In this document: positions 63,995 to 64,000 of the stretch, piece after piece
Position numbering within the stretch: position 1 is the first letter of the stretch
Layout: each line of letters opens with the position of its first letter
Source of the DNA: Serratia bockelmannii
GTDB lineage: Bacteria > Pseudomonadota > Gammaproteobacteria > Enterobacterales > Enterobacteriaceae
Direction of reading: 5' to 3'
DNA: 64,000 nt
NCBI RefSeq assembly: GCF_008011855.1
Contig: NZ_VOUX01000002.1
Span: 186,001 to 250,000 of the forward strand
Notes under the pieces: generated by a model
The model's database searches: none
What the model was told of the DNA's origin: nothing
The model's input: the letters and a program-made list of their open reading frames with translations, nothing else
Made by a program: the position numbers and the translations under genes

Positions 63995-64000
63995 GTACGA

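Overview
The window is a GC-rich enterobacterial chromosome segment, most likely from Serratia (marcescens group) or a close Yersiniaceae relative. This rests on protein similarity and gene order recalled from memory, not on a search. Its first half follows the Escherichia coli order around the thr operon almost gene for gene: thrA/thrL, lasT, arcA, creA, rob, gpmB, yjjX, trpR, slt, ettA, nadR, radA, serB, ytjB, yjjJ, deoDBAC, yjjV, yjjU, ytjA, osmY, prfC, rimI, holD, rsmC and a triple tRNA-Leu(CAG) array. Accessory modules are inserted into this backbone.

Layout. 1-8003 is backbone: thr attenuator, arcA with an FNR-type site, trpR with its operator, and slt. 8004-11028 is a yfiRNB-type cyclic-di-GMP module placed between slt and ettA. 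12869-19429 is an accessory block between ettA and nadR: an AraC regulator divergent from an SDR/MDR oxidoreductase pair, a LysR regulator divergent from a zinc-type alcohol dehydrogenase-like gene, and a PMT/ArnT-like membrane glycosyltransferase. The LysR gene carries an in-frame amber codon near its start. 19564-25418 is nadR, radA, serB, ytjB and the orphan HipA-like kinase yjjJ. 25556-31740 is deoxyribonucleoside catabolism (deoCABD) with a NupC-family transporter in place of E. coli yjjI/yjjW; its promoter has two CRP-type sites exactly 52 bp apart. 31750-36956 is yjjV, yjjU, a CsbD-like gene, ytjA, osmY and prfC. 37103-38677 is a hipBA toxin-antitoxin pair where E. coli has yjjG, preceded by three operator-like repeats on a strict 30-bp pitch. 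38832-43361 is rimI-holD, rsmC, an aldo-keto reductase, a LysR regulator and the tRNA array. 43450-45073 holds a Fur-box-preceded DUF1435 gene and a second diguanylate cyclase. 45119-49281 holds a TetR/MFS and a LysR/MFS pair.

49283-56439 is a complete non-phosphorylating L-fucose pathway: symporter, mutarotase, dehydrogenase, lactonase, dehydratase, second dehydrogenase and hydrolase, with a divergent GntR regulator. Together these would convert L-fucose to pyruvate and lactate without FucIKA. 56566-57708 is ampH. 57742-63994 is part of the 4-hydroxyphenylacetate cluster (hpaH-I-X-A-B-C); the upstream hpa genes lie beyond the window.

No CRISPR array, prophage, insertion sequence or clearly new multigene defence system was seen. 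The most interesting points are regulatory: the hipBA operator array, the amber codon in the LysR gene, the CRP/CytR-like nucleoside transporter promoter, the deoB-deoD intercistronic palindrome and the orphan minus-strand terminator upstream of slt.
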